Shown: positions 24,771-37,744 of the stretch, one piece after another
How positions within the stretch are numbered: the stretch's first letter is position 1
Layout of the letters: every line of letters starts with the position of its first letter
NCBI GenBank assembly: GCA_022496185.1
Contig: WTXG01000015.1
Coordinates: forward strand, 124,001 to 188,000
Reading direction: 5' to 3'
Length of the DNA stretch: 64,000 nucleotides
Source: Multifurca ochricompacta
Taxonomy: Eukaryota; Basidiomycota; Agaricomycetes; Russulales; Russulaceae
The notes under the pieces: model-generated
Seen by the model: only the letters and a program-made list of their open reading frames with translations
Databases searched by the model: none
Told to the model about the DNA's origin: nothing
Position numbers and translations under genes: made by a program

Positions 24771-27700
24771 TTGGCAATGCCGGGAAAGGGAAGGAAACGA
24801 ACGCTCCGTAACCACTCTTCAGGAGGGATGAGGGAAAGGGAGACTGTCTCACAGCAGCCAGTGTATACTGTCACACGACGGCTTGTCCTTGAAGAGCTTG
24901 ACACGGAGATTCGTATGCGGCGAAGATTGCGAGAAACTATTGAGTCACGCATTGCATGGGCAACCCGTTTACAATCTTCTTTGAGCACTGTCACTGAGGG
25001 GCGGGGTACGTTCATCTTTCAGTAGAAGGAAAAACTACCCATCATCCTCGTCGAGTTGCAGGCCCTGGAACCAAAAGTGACATCAGCCACGCTAACCCGT
25101 TTCAATTCGCTGCTGCAGATGCTCTCATCGTTGCAGAAGCGCCATTGCTCCCGATCTTATCCAGGGAAGCCCGCTTTCCCTCTCTTTCTACGCCCGAAGC
25201 CAATCCTGCACCGGTTGCGACTCCTTCCACGAACCCTTACGCTCGCCCTCATACACGCCACACTCGCCTGAGGCGGTCGCCATCTACCTTCCGACCAGCA
25301 CCCAAACTTCTTTACATTCGTGATTCTGCTACTAATGCAATTGCGCGGCTCGCATGTCCTGACTGCGCTCGCGGAGACTTTCCGCGAGTCCAAAGTCTCT
25401 TGAATCATTGCCGCCTACAACACGGGCGTGAGTTTGGGAGCCATGATGAATGCATCCGTGGCTGTGCGGTTCAAGTGCCAACAGATGAGGAAGCATGGGT
25501 TTTCGAGAATGGGAGCGAACTCAAGAATGTCAGTCTGCCGAGCTTGCAAAGGCTTTTTGAGATCGCGGTTGGTAGCGTAACTGGTCCATTGGAGAATGCA
25601 GGATCGAATGATACCTCGGCAGCTCAACGCACCGTGAGCCAAGAGGATGTTCCCATTTCGGAGCTGGAGACTCCGCCATCTTCGGCACCCATCCTTTCTT
25701 TTACCAGCACACACCTTTCTCGTACCCTCGGCCACCATGCGGAGACACCCGCTCTTGCACCCTTCCTAGGGCGCGCACCAAAACGCCGTGGCATCACAGT
25801 TCATGATGAAAATGCCCCTGTGGACATCGATGGCCTATATGTGGATGTTACACGGCAATGGCGTAAGCCTCTTACCCATCGAAGCCGTGCTCGCCCAGCT
25901 TTAGACGTTACTATTCCTATTGAAACATCAACACCTCAACTAATCCACAACGTAACACCTGTGACACAGGGCACCCGCTTTCACATTGTCACCCGCATCA
26001 CCGTATCTGACCGTAGCCTGTGGATTCCTATTGGTGGGTATCGTCGTATCGTGTAGTCTCCCTTTCCGATCTTCATACTCTATTCTACAGACCGACGCTT
26101 GGCTACTGTACCCGAGCACACCCATCGGTGGTGGTTATCCATCGAAGCGCCGACATACGTATGTTCGCTGTCATATACTAGGCTTCTACAGAGCGCTGAA
26201 CCAGCAGCCTACAGAGTTTGCCTCTCGGCGCCGTGCTGGAGCGCGCGACTGTCACTTGCTTGTCTTCAGGTGCTTCTCCTTCTCCAGCGCTCGATGTACC
26301 TTTGGAGGTGTCAGGCCCACCATTCTTCGTGGGTGGAACTACCGCACACCCGTTTCTCGTGCGGCTTCGGCTTGAGTGGGCTAGCGGATCACTAAATCCT
26401 CCACATGAAGTGGAGCACTGGGTCGAGGCTCGTGTGTAGTGTCAATTACGTAAGAATTATGGCTGACACCACCGAAATACTTTAGCTCGATCTGCTTCAT
26501 GTCGGGACTCCGGTACTCGGTGATGAACAGGTTCTAGATGTTGAATTAGACCGCAACACCGCGCTGCGCCGTGTACCTCAATCTACGCTAGGCTTGGATC
26601 CTAGCTTGGATCCTTGGAATTTCGGATCCGAGTCCTCACGCGCCCAAGCAAAGCCGGCGCCAGCGTCTCCCGGTGTGTCTTCAAGACAGTTAGTTTTCTT
26701 GAGATGATCGACGCTTATCTGCTCTTTTTTGTTTGTTTGTTTTTTTCCTGCAGAACATATCGTCCTTCTTAGGTCACTTGTTCCGAAGTATCCGTTGACA
26801 CTACGAGGTTTTGGAAAAACCTTAGTTCATTAATTTGCGTCACGTGCTGACATTTTTTTTAACGACAGACCTGAAGAGTAAAGTTTCTTGCCCCCTTCCG
26901 TACAAGCTAGTATCATCTCCGGCGCACTTTCGAGCGCTCGTTCCTGGTCGACGAAAGGCCATTGAGGTGAGTGACAATTAGCATAATTCACAGCCTCTGA
27001 ACCGAATCATAGTGGGCGCGGGCACGTGCCCTACGTGAGGCTTATGAGGAAATCCGGAGGGAACAAGCGCCGAGGGAAGGACTTCCTCAACTTGGAATCG
27101 GGGATGTATTTATGTGGCTCGCGGACACAGGATCATCTCTTCGTCCGACTTTGCCACCATCCGCGCCAGCTGTTGCGCCCACTGGAAAGAGAATATCTGA
27201 ACGTATTACGCCATCGGTGGCAAACGAGTTCTGCCCAGCTTGTGGACTCGACTCAGCACGACACCCTCCGCGTCCGCGGCAAAGTTTACGGTTATGGGAA
27301 GGGCCGAGCCCGAGCCACGGATCTTCTTGCCCTTTTTCCTTTTCTTCCCTGACACGCCTTCCACTTTTGGATGTAGGCCCCATTTCTTACACTTACGGAC
27401 ACCCAGAGCCGGATGATTCCGTTCACTATGCCCCAGTGCAGCAGAAACATCCTTTTCATTGGCCGTGGCCGATTCAGAAGATACTGGCCGCGTCAGATCC
27501 TACTCTTATATCTGCTGTCAGCAAAATCATCGATCACCTCAAACTAAGTTGTTTCCAAGGTTCACAGAGCGTTTCCACTTTTGGTGACGGGGTCTTGCGC
27601 TCCGATCGCAAGAATACCGAGGGCACTGCTAGCACCGCCATTAACCCGATGGTGGTCGGGACCGAATACGGCCAGCCTGATAACGCCTTATTCTCCGAAC

Positions 27701-27972
27701 GCGAACGAGAAATCATGTCGCTCGGTGCATCTGCGATAATTGCACTTGCTGTTCGTGGGTTCGCGCGACAGTTACTACAGTCAACCATCACTGCTCTCAG
27801 CAGCGATCGCATGAAAGCAAAGGGGAACCTGCGTGCCGTACTCACCCCAGCCCACCTCGCTCGTGGAGTGGCTGGATCACGTAACGTTATCCTTGCTGAT
27901 CTTCCAACGTCACCTGTTGCCCTGTCTCTGTCACCCTCGTGCAACGACTGCAAAGTACCTCGTCACCCCTGA
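24771..27972 (+). CDS. YEATS-like protein with AHC1-type zinc finger
   Basis: Predicted chromatin-reader subunit of a histone acetyltransferase complex of the ADA/ATAC kind. Exons 24771-25005, 25062-26033, 26091 on and several more join with clean splice sites. The N-terminus (MAMPGKGRKRTLRNHSSGG) has a coiled-coil-like segment (LEELDTEIRMRRRLRETIES). A C2H2-type finger follows (LACPDCARGDFPRVQSLLNH, then CRLQHG), matching the finger of yeast Ahc1 as I recall it. The YEATS-like beta-sandwich runs from TRFHIVTRITVSDRSLWIPI through HRWWLSIEAPTY to SGPPFFVGGTTAHPFLVRLR. The C-terminal half has LVPGRRKAIEWARARALREA, a CPACGLDSARH knuckle and a helical region near 27700-27800 that could be a histone-fold-like partner site. 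No frame break was seen. The YEATS and complex assignments are inferences from motif order. Confidence 0.7.
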
Positions 27973-28462
27973 ACGCTGTCATGGAAACTTCCCAAAGAGA
28001 AGTTGTCCCTCCGGTAGGTTCGTTATCTCACTGTGTACCGGAGGATGGATGATAGTAGTTATAGTAGTTAGTTAAAAACGTATGTGTATACACGTACACG
28101 TACGAATGCCGGTGGATCGTGTGGAGTAAGGCAATGTATATTATTTGGATGCTTATTATCAAATATAGTAATGAAGGTTTGGGATGCGATCCGATCCGAC
28201 TTGAAAATCGAAAAAAATAAAAAATTGCTATATGCTCTCTGTGTGCTTCTTTAGATCTGAGATAAGATCAAGGGGTTAGCGTTCGTGTCCCATGTGCACC
28301 GGGTTGTCCCCTTTTTTCCACACTCCGGAGCCACGGGGACATATAGTTACTGGGTTATGTTCGTATTTCAATGTCTGTAAAAAAGTACACCCCCCTCCCT
28401 GGAACTGGAAGCTTTCCCAGTGGACACCTTCCTCACCTTCCTCCCCGATTCACTTCTTGCCC
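27973..28462. other. Short intergenic stretch
   Basis: Holds the 3' flank of the YEATS-like gene and the promoter of the following membrane protein. A TACACGTACACGTACG stretch lies near 28090. No gene seen. Confidence 0.5.
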
Positions 28463-30610
28463 ATGGCCACCCCAGGACAGGTACCCACCCCGTTGGCAAC
28501 ACAATCGGCGCCGTGACCATAGGATGGGGCACCTCGTGTCTGTTAGTCTCATTAGCATCGTGCAATTTTTCCGTGTGTTTACTCCAAGTCTCACCCCGCA
28601 TATGCGACAGTGTTTTCGGCATGCTATGCATTCAGACGTGGACATACTACCAGCGATACCCGAACGACAGTAAGTCATACAAGTTTCTGGTGCGTGCACA
28701 ACAGTCTTCCCTCTTCAACGCGGTTGGTTGACATTCGAGTGTGTGTAGGTGTTCACCCTATGGTAAGTAACAACCCCTCCCCCCCCCATCCTATCGCGAG
28801 TTCGCTCGCTTAGATTGCTGATTGCTGATCAATGCTTACCCAGGGCCCTCGAAGCGGTGCACCAAGCGTTTGTCGGTCATGTTACGTGGTTTTACGTCGT
28901 CCAGTAAGCGTTCTCGAGTAAGTTGTAGCAAGATGTATATTTTGACGATATTGTAGAAACTACGGACATTTTGATGTGCTAGAACGCCCACCAGTGTGGT
29001 AAGTGTTATTGGCACGGCGCCCATACCATCACACATCTGTCACGCGCGCTCACTCTGGCTCTTTGACTAGGACCCTTAGCGTGAGCACTTTGTATGGTGT
29101 TCAATTTGATAGGACGCGCCCTGACCCTCTCCTCCTTGAAACTCCATTATCCAGGTTCAAACTACATTGGGCGTGAGTTTGTCAAGCATCCGATTTTTAT
29201 TTTTATTTTTTACATATGTATGACGATGCGTCAATTTTCAGGCTTTCGTAGGGACTATCGTGAAGATGTAATCCAATTCCAATTCAATCCAATCCTAACA
29301 TGCGCTGACATTGTTTTTTCTTTTCTTTTCTTTTTCAGATGTTTCGGGATGCGCGTCTGGAAATGTGAGATATGCCTACCTTCAAAAAAAGGCATTTGAC
29401 TTGCTTAAACAAGTTTTCCAGTTTCTAATAAGAATTATTTGATCACGGGCCTGATCGTGCGTTTCGTCTCCTTCAATATCCTTATCCGGAAATTGTGGTT
29501 GACACGACCTACTAAGATGGGCATGTCACTCGCTCAACTTGGTATGTTAGATGTAACTGACCCCTGTGACCCGTGACGGTGACGCTGAACTTGAATTTGT
29601 TTTTTTTTTGAAGCTATGGCCGTTGGTACGAACGTACTTCAATAAATTCTCGATGGAATTTATTTGACTGACCCTCCTCCTTACAGTTTTCACCCTCAAA
29701 TCGTAATCATCCTTCCTCCCTAGATATTCATGTCTCAACGACTAACATGTAATCTTTCACCAGCTTCCACATTCAAGTAGGCCAAGTCGGCCAAATAAAG
29801 GTACCTCATTCGGGCTGCGTCGCTATTTTGTTCACTTCTTCTAATGGGAGGAACTCTTAGACCCTCGGCTCTGCTGCCTTGGCTATCGGCGTTGCAACCG
29901 ATATCGTCATAGCTGCCTCGCTCTCCTTTTTCCTCCATAAGATGAGGACAGGATACAAAAGGTATGCTCCTGTACACCCTTCAATCTGCCCATTCAAAGC
30001 CTAACTTGGTTCAGATCTGACACCTTGATCAATCGCCTTATCACCGTTTCGGTCAACACTGGAATGGTAACAAGGTGAACAGTACCTCAGATCCGTGATA
30101 AACGAATTTCTGACGCGATTACGTTGACAGTGTTTGCAGTTCTGCCGTATTGGTGTCGGTTAGCTGCAAATCCAAAGCTTTCCCCCATGGCTAGCGCTAA
30201 CAGATCTTCCAGTATAACCTCATGCCGGCAAATTTCATCTTCATTGCCTTCTACATTGTTCTCAGTAAACGTATGCTATTCCTACCTGTATGTGTGACCA
30301 ACCCACCTGACTCGCCCATTCACGTCTCAGTTTATTCAATCTCATGTGTGGGAACGTGAGTCTCTCCTTCGCATTTGCATCGAACAACGCAGTGACTAAT
30401 CATGGTTCTAGGCTAAACACACGGCGGTTCATCCACGGGAGGGGCACCGACCACGAGGAGGCGACCATCCCAACTTTCCTCATGGTCGCCAACACCTTAC
30501 ATCACCCACCTCCGTCACACTTACATAAAGAGCCACCACTTCAGATCGGTGTGCACCAACACAAAGTGTCTGTCGCGTCGGATCCGGACAAGGTAGTCCA
30601 CCCGGCTTGA
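28463..30610 (+). CDS. DUF6534 seven-helix membrane protein (first copy)
   Basis: This family of unknown function has seven transmembrane helices and is abundant in Agaricomycetes. Starting at MATPGQVPTP, the frame must shift one base near 28488 (a C run) to reach GNTIGAVTIGWG, helix 1. Then follow QTWTYYQRYPNDSKSYKFL, ALEAVHQAFVGH, AFVGTIVKICFGMRVWK, NYLITGLIMGMSLAQL, TLGSAALAIGVATDIVIAAS, SDTLINRLITVSVNTGMVTS and NLMPANFIFIAFYIVLSK, in family order. It ends with TLNTRRFIHGRG and a hydrophilic His/Pro-rich tail. At least a dozen short introns separate these pieces. The exon around 29060-29180 (after PPVWTLS) could not be settled. The role is unknown; a receptor-like function is only a guess from the topology. 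Confidence 0.8.
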
Positions 30611-32885
30611 CGCATGTCTCTCATTCCCCCACCCGTACTCACTGGACCGCCATTCAGATATCACATTATGAAGAGGACTGGTAGGGAGCCGTGCATCCTT
30701 GGTTTTCTTCAAGTTAGGCCCGCGTAGAGAGGCGCGGCTTGTATTTCCACCTGTATATTGTGCTGACCGTAATCCCCGCCATCTGGCCGGCGCTTTGCTT
30801 TGTTCATCGGATCCTCATGTAGTATACCACACACAACCCACGGTCTTAGAAGACCTACGCACTCACTCTTTGAATTTTTGGTTTAGGCGACCATATGTCC
30901 GTGGATGTCGCTTTCTTCGGTCTCTAGTCTTGTTTGGCTACTTTTTCGTGATTGCTATATCTGTCTCCCTGTGGGTACTTTACAATGCAATTGCGATTCA
31001 CACTGTGAAATGCCCACAGTGAGATTTTTCACACTACATTCTTTTCTTTTCTTGCATGTAAACCAGCTGAGCGGTACCCATACATCTACATACACACACA
31101 CCTGCAAATCAAAAAAGTCAATAATACCTGATGGAAGAAGGGCGTTGCCATTGTGGTGTCATTGATAGTTGACAGATACTGTAACTGAGGTGGATCACTC
31201 GGTCAGTGGTCACCAATCACCAATCACCAATCTTTTTTTGGAAATACCACAAGTTGCGTAACATTGTCGGCTCTATGGGCTTCCGGAAAATCCCTTAACC
31301 TGGAGACTTTCTGTTTGTAAGTTGTAAGTACTAGTGCTGGACTCGGTCTCTGTTGGAAACGGGTAATGATTTTTCCTTACACCCCTCTTCCATTCTATGT
31401 ACTATCTGCTAACTAATGTAATGTAATTTAATTGTACACTTCATACTCACCGCGACGCCAGGCACGCCAAATAAAAATAAAAACCTTGTATAATGGTCGG
31501 AAATTAGCCATATGGTGTTATGTTGGTAAACAGCACCGAATTTGTCGTAGATACACGATTGGGTCCCCCATTCTTTTCACTGTCACTCTATCTCTCCACA
31601 GGGACAACCAAATTCCACGTGCTACTTTCACGTATCTAGCCTTGCTAGCGCGTGCTCGTAGTTTGATCTCATAATAAGCTTGCCCATGGACTCGAGCTAT
31701 CAATCATATGGGGACGGATGGGCATCTTCAACCTCTAAAGGAAACTAGGATCGTAACTCGTTGGGACATATTCCATCGCAGAATTCGAAGGTGATCCAAC
31801 TTCGTCTCGAGGTTACTATGTGATAGTAGTCTCAAAAATGATTCGGGGGTATAAACTAGCAAGCTACAGAGTTGGACCCGTTTACCCCCAAGTGTTTACT
31901 GCTGATGATGATATCAAAGCCCATGAAGCAAGGAAAGGGGTGGGGCTGAGATGTGGACTCGAAATCAAAGACTTTTGAAAGAACGAGCGGTCTGTCTGAT
32001 GTGCTGTCGCGAGGAGTAGAGGGTATCGATACATTCGGGGTGGGGGTTAATAGAATGGATAATGAATAAATGACCAGCACGAGGAGGATCGGCCGTTGGA
32101 TGCAAAAAAAGATTAGAGGTACATCGGCGTCGGGGGCCGGAATGATTTGATATCTAAGCGTGGCACGGAGATAATAGAAATTGGCCGTTGGGGGTGGCTG
32201 GCTGGCTGACCATTCCATGATATACTACTCGTGGCGCAACAGCCGAGACGAGGCGAGGTGGTGAAGCTTGAAAGGCAGTGCTCTTATTCACCGATAGAAG
32301 TCCTATCCTTTACTTTTTTTTCCAGAGAGACCAGAGAATTTGAATTTTTGAAACGGCTCTGAAACGAATGGCAAGTGAGTATAAACCTCCAGTCAGAATT
32401 ATCTCCTAGGGGACTCTAGCCATCCGTGGTGACAATGATCTTGTTCTTGAGTACGCCGACCCGTATCAACAGACCGTCAACAGTCGCCGTTATCCTCCCC
32501 CTCTGGATCAGCAGGCACAACCGACCGATTACCGATTGCTGGGGGGAGCACTGGACCATGTCCCTGCTGTACCTGGCTGACCCTAAACGACGCATCTGGA
32601 TCACGTGAACATTCAGTCAGATTGTTTTGTCATGTCAACCTTAACCCTTGACGCGTTTGACCCGACCTCTCGACCTTTGAGCAAGGCTTGCTCTGAGCGT
32701 GTGCAGGAGCCGAACCTATTGCTTTTTCTTCGTAGCCCTAAACATCTCGAGAGTATCGCTTTGAACTTCTTCACGGTAAGTCATGTCCATTGTCATTGTC
32801 AATCCCCTCGCAGCGAGGTCACTGCACTCTCGTCCGTCTGCTCGTTCGTAGTTGAACAGGATTTCGCAGGCTGTGTTACACCACC
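30611..32885. other. Gene-poor stretch before FEN1
   Basis: No gene recognised. Seen: CACACACAC near 31090, a triplet of CAATCAC near 31207-31228, and AT-rich DNA near 31430-31490. The right end (about 32600-32885) should be the promoter and leader of FEN1. Confidence 0.5.
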
Positions 32886-34776
32886 ATGGGTATCAAAGGT
32901 CTAACAGCTCTTATATCTGAACATGCTCCAAAGGCTATTCGCGTGCGCTAAATCGCGTTAAATCCCTAAATCGTATTCTAGGCCCTCTAATATGTATAAA
33001 CCCTGGTTCCATTTACACAGGAGCACGACATCAAGAACCTCTTCGGTCGTAAAGTCGCCATCGACGCGTCCATGTCCATTTACCAGTTCCTCATCGCGGT
33101 ACGACAAAAGGATGGCGAAATGTTGACGAACGACGCGGGAGAGACGACGAGGTGTGTGCACTCGTTCACTTTCCTCTTTTCTGTGCCGGTGCTTCCCGCC
33201 CTCCCTCCTGACATGAACAATGTTCATCGCAGTCATCTGATGGGATTTTTCTATCGCACCATTCGGATCGTCGAAAATGGCATCAAGCCTGCGTACGTTT
33301 TTGATGGCAAGCCACCAGAGCTCAAGGCTGGCGTGGTGCGCCCTTCGCTCGCCTCTCTCAGGCGCTTGACGTAGACTAACCATCTGAGCGCTTTTTAGTT
33401 AGCGAAACGGTTTGAAAGGCGCGAAGAGGCCAAGGCGGAGGGAGAAGAGGCCAAGGAGACAGGTTTGTTTAGTGACCGCATGGAAATCCAAACTTGTAAC
33501 TATCGCTCATAATGCGCTCCAGGGACCACCGAAGATGTGGATCGTTTCTCACGACGGACAGTCAAGGTGACCCGAGAACATAATGAGGAGTGTCGCAGAC
33601 TGTTGAAACTTATGGGTATCCCAGTCGTGATTGTATGGCCTCATCTTTGCCAATTCATTTCGACCCCTAAATTGTCTCTTAGGCACCCTCAGAAGCAGAA
33701 GCACAATGTGCGGAACTTGCCCGTGGCGGAAAGGTACTCAGTTTTTCTCGATGATTGACCGTCAACTCACCTCACCACGGGGCGTAGGTTTACGCGGCGG
33801 GATCGGAAGACATGGATACACTTACATTTAATGCGCCAATTCTTTACCGCCATCTCACATTCTCGGAGGCAAAGAAAGAGCCAATAAGCGAACTCAACCT
33901 CAAGCTCGTACTCGATGGACTTGAGATGGATATGTCACAATTTATTGACTTGTGTATCCTGCTTGGCTGTGATTACCTGGAACCGATCAAAGGCGTTGGG
34001 CCGAAGTCTGCTTTGAAGCTTGTGCGCGAATATGGTGGGCTCAAAGGTGTCGTGGAGCATTTACGCGAAAGGTATACCCCCTTTTTCTGACGTCGTGTTC
34101 TTGGCTGATAACGAGAACAGGCAAGCAGAAAAGGAGGAAGCTGCGGCAGATAAAGAAGATGGGAAGAAGCGAAAGGGAGGCGTTCAAGTGCCCGAAGAAT
34201 GGCCATGGGAAGAGGCAAAGAAAATCTTTGAGGAGCCAGATGTGACCCCGGCGGACCAGGTCGAAGTGTGTCAATCACACCCTTGCACCTCTGCGCATGT
34301 GATTGATCCGTCGAGTTATAGTTGGAATGGGAGACACCCGATGTCGAAGGACTGGTTGATTTTCTTGTGAAGGACAAGGGGTTCAAGTGGGTCAACTTAC
34401 TATATGATAACGCACGGGTGATGTTGATAAGGGTTAATAGTGAGGAGCGCGTTCGGAAAGGCGCAGAGAAGCTCGCCAAATGCCTGAATGCAAAACAGCA
34501 GGGTCGATTGGACGGATTCTTCACTACCACGACATCTAAAAAGGCCCCCACAAAAGATGCAAAAGGGAAGGGCGAGAAGGGCAAGGGTACGAAGCGGAAG
34601 GTGAGCCCCTCCCCACCGTGTCTGTTTCATGTGTGTGAGAGTTAGATACTTATATATCCACCATCATGAAGGGGGAAGAGAAGGACGAAGCGAGGACCGG
34701 TAAAAAGCCCAAACCAAAAAGTAAATTATTATTTGATCTTGATTTTATTCTTTCTACATGTGTATCTGTACTATGA
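32886..34776 (+). CDS. FEN1: Flap endonuclease 1
   Basis: FEN1 (yeast Rad27) removes 5' flaps in Okazaki-fragment maturation and long-patch base excision repair. Exon 1 (32886-32942) begins [19 protein letters not shown]. The N-terminal nuclease region has [14 protein letters not shown] and [11 protein letters not shown], and the internal region has [13 protein letters not shown] and SEDMDTLTF, which supply metal-binding acidic residues. The helix-hairpin-helix segment is [35 protein letters not shown] follows. A PCNA-binding QGRLDGFF lies near 34500, and a lysine-rich tail follows. The reading frame is intact across about ten exons. The last exon appears to run past the usual basic end into [13 protein letters not shown] before the stop at 34774; an intron there could alter the extreme C-terminus. 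It converges with isocitrate lyase. Confidence 0.96.
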
Positions 34777-35378
34777 CACACTTTGGCGCACAGCGCACCC
34801 AACCCCACAACCCCATAACATATCAATATTATTACATAAGCCATAGCATACCCCTAGGGCTCAAGACGCAACACATATACCGCTCTCTCGTCACCGAACC
34901 CGCCACGCGTCCTGGGGTCGCTATTTGTACTCTCCACCCGGTCCTCTCCGGTTTCGACGACGCCGTGCGCGCCCAGCGCCATTTGTCTCAACCCAACTTA
35001 CTCGCCCATGAAGAAAATAGGAGTGGGAGTGAAGTGGGGGGTAGTGGGTGAGCGAACAAATTCGCGTTTTCGTAGGAGCGTAGTGAGTCGCACGCGCGAT
35101 GGCGGAGTTGCTGGACGACGGCATGATGCTTACCCAGCCCCAGCCCCTGCCCTTACTTACCTTTCCAAATTTATGCCATGTACGACAGCTCAGCAAACGT
35201 CCGACTCGAATACCCTCGCACTCGTCGCGATTTCGAAGTGGATTGAATGAAAATGTAATTTTTGCTTGCCCGACCACCCATTATAAATATATACCTACAA
35301 AGTATACCAAGACTACTAGACCGGGCGCACCGGCTGGTATGCTTCCTGGTCCGCTGCTGCTGCCACCACCTCAGGGAG
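34777..35378. other. Convergent 3' flanks of FEN1 and isocitrate lyase
   Basis: Between two stop codons facing each other. It should hold both polyadenylation regions. No gene seen; the short frames here are shadows. Confidence 0.6.
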
Positions 35379-37350
35379 TTATAGTTTACTCTTCGTAAAC
35401 TGAGCTTCTGTCACACCTTTGCCCATCGCGGCAGTTGACGAGACGCCTCCGGTGACGGTCTTTAACAAGTTGTCGACATAGTCTGCGCCACTCCACTGCG
35501 CGTGCGCGAGAGGATCATCAGTTTATCACTTCGACGACAACAGGTGTAAAACGACGTGCGTACCTTCTGGTGGGTGAGCATGTCCGTACCGAGGTCATTT
35601 TCCTTCCGTTGAATAAGCTCAACGTATGCCTTCATGCCCTCTTTCGCAAACGCCTGTGCGAATAGATCCGAAATGTACCCATTCGAGTGCAAGCCACCGA
35701 GCTGTTCAAACGAGGCATCATAAAAACGTAAGCATACAGACAAACAAAAAAGGCTGCGACAATGAGGAAAACGTTGGGAAGTATACGCACCGTGATGAAC
35801 TGCCATACGAACCCAAGCTTACCGAGCTCCCATACAAAGTCCTTCATATCCCTGTCACCCAGCCCGGCAGCATCCCAATTAAAGCTCGGACTCAGGTTGT
35901 ACGCGAGCCACTGATCAGGATACACCTTATGCACACCCTCAGCAAACTCGTGCGCCTGAGCGAGGATCGGCTTTTTCGTTTCCATCCACAAAAGGTCGGC
36001 ATACGGGGCGAACGCGACCGCGCGGTTCACTGCACACTGCGTACCGCCCTGGTAGCGGTAGTATCCCTCAATGGTTCGCGGCGCGTCCCAGTCCCAGAAT
36101 GGCGCGCTGCGGAGACCAAACTCCCTCTGCGCAATGGCAAGTGCCTCTGTGTGTGACGCATGCGCGACGCGCTCGGTCAACCTGGCTAGCGTTGCCGCGG
36201 ACGCTGAGGTCTGAGTGCGCAAAGCATCTGCGAGTGCCTCGCTGTAGAGCTGAATTCTGGCCTGCTCGAGCCAGTTATCCTCGACGGCCTGAAGGGCATC
36301 GCCAGACACGCCACGTGCTGAGGCCTCGTTCATGACCTCAACGAGTGGGCGAGCGCTCGCGTTTGTCGAGCCGAGGATGAATGGGTGATCACGGGTGTCA
36401 ACGTTACTGGTAATGAGGGTTGCTGCCTCTGAATCAGTGCGCGCGATGGCGAGACAATCGACACCCATGATATCAAACTGGAGTCGGATCGCGACAAGCC
36501 GATTGATATGCTCCTGGATGGGGACGAGGACCTTGCCAGCCATGTGACCGCACTTTTTCGTGCCTGGTGCTTGATCCTCAATATGGATTCCCGCAGCGCC
36601 CTTTTCCACGAAAAGCTTGGCAAGTTTCATGGTGGCCGTAAGACCGCCGTGGCCCGTGTCGGCATCGGCGATAATCGGACGGAGATAATCAATTGCAGGG
36701 ATTGAGGCAAGTTCCGCATCGCTCAGACGAGTGCGTTCTTCGCGTTGCTTGCGGTCATGGAAGAGCTGAGCGGTGAAGAGATGCTCGACCTTATTCGGAA
36801 CGGTATTGTAAGGGTAATCTATGAGGGCACCGATCCAGTTATTCATGACTTTGGGAGTGAGGCAATAATTGATGCAAACGTACCGGCAAGGTCGGGACCA
36901 GGCTCGTTTGTACTAGAGGCAGTGCTTGATGATTGCCAACCAGAGACGTAGACCGTCTCGAGATATTTTGCCATTTGAGTGACCTGAACGGGGTCTAATC
37001 TGTTATGCAAGTCATATTAAGGACCACGACCGTGCACGTGAGCAAGGGACAAGCCAAACGCACGCTCCGTATGTGTGGGAGGGTGTACGTCTTTTGAAGT
37101 GCTCTGCAAAGAGAGCGTAGGCCTTCTTGGCGACTACATCGGCGGGATACGATATGGGGAGCGTCCCACGCTTTGAAACGACGTCGGCAGCTGTGTATGG
37201 TCGCTTCAACTTTGCAAAGCGAGGATTCTACAGAAAAAAGGGAGGTCACGAGATTTAAAAGTGAAAGAAGAGGAGAAAAGGAAAAGTTACCTTCCACCAG
37301 CGCTCTACTTGGGCGACCTCAGCGCGGAAAGAAACACTCTCTGTTGACAT
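35379..37350 (-). CDS. ICL1: Isocitrate lyase
   Basis: Cleaves isocitrate to succinate and glyoxylate, the first committed step of the glyoxylate cycle, needed for growth on acetate, fatty acids or C2 compounds. Exon 1 encodes [20 protein letters not shown]; later exons give [18 protein letters not shown] and [20 protein letters not shown]. The largest exon (35800-36850) holds the metal-site region [18 protein letters not shown] and the catalytic signature [13 protein letters not shown], with the active-site Cys. ESYNLSP-like NLSPSFNWD and [13 protein letters not shown] mark the C-terminal half, and it ends [10 protein letters not shown]. The last three residues SKL form a classical peroxisomal PTS1, so glyoxysome-like localisation is likely. 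The reading frame is intact. Confidence 0.96.
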
Positions 37351-37357
37351 AGTTAAT

Positions 37358-37388
37358 AATGCGGATGATGCGGATGATGCGGATGATG
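37358..37388. repeat. GCGGATGAT tandem repeat
   Basis: About three and a half copies of a 9-nt unit directly upstream of the isocitrate lyase start codon (37350), therefore in its leader or core promoter. Length variation is likely between strains. Confidence 0.7.
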
Positions 37389-37744
37389 GGTGGGTTGAGT
37401 TTGTTTTTTTCAGCACTGCTAGTTAAGAGGGGGTGACGTTTCCCGTTTTGGGAACACGGAAAGGGATTCATGTGATAATTGAGTATTCGGGGAGCCGTTT
37501 TTGCTGTAAAACATGCGTCCGGCACGCACTATCTCCGTTTTAATTTTGTTGATTTTATTGATATTATATTCTTGTGTCTTGTGCTTGTGCTTGTGGAACG
37601 TGACAAAAGCAAAAGCAAAAGCAAAATAAAATAAAAAGATATATGTGACGTGCCTTATGGAATCTAATAACTAATTGGCATTTGGCATAATCATCAGTCG
37701 GGCATTGGACTGCACCGGATCCGTCTCCACCGCTTAATCACACA

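Noticed and set aside
31200..31230. CAATCAC triplet as a possible CRISPR-like or regulatory array
   Set aside because: Only three adjoining copies without spacers in a eukaryotic genome; a simple microrepeat.
33973..34584. 203-codon minus-strand frame
   Set aside because: Antisense to FEN1 exons, which are unambiguous.
35626..36156. 176-codon plus-strand frame
   Set aside because: Antisense to isocitrate lyase.
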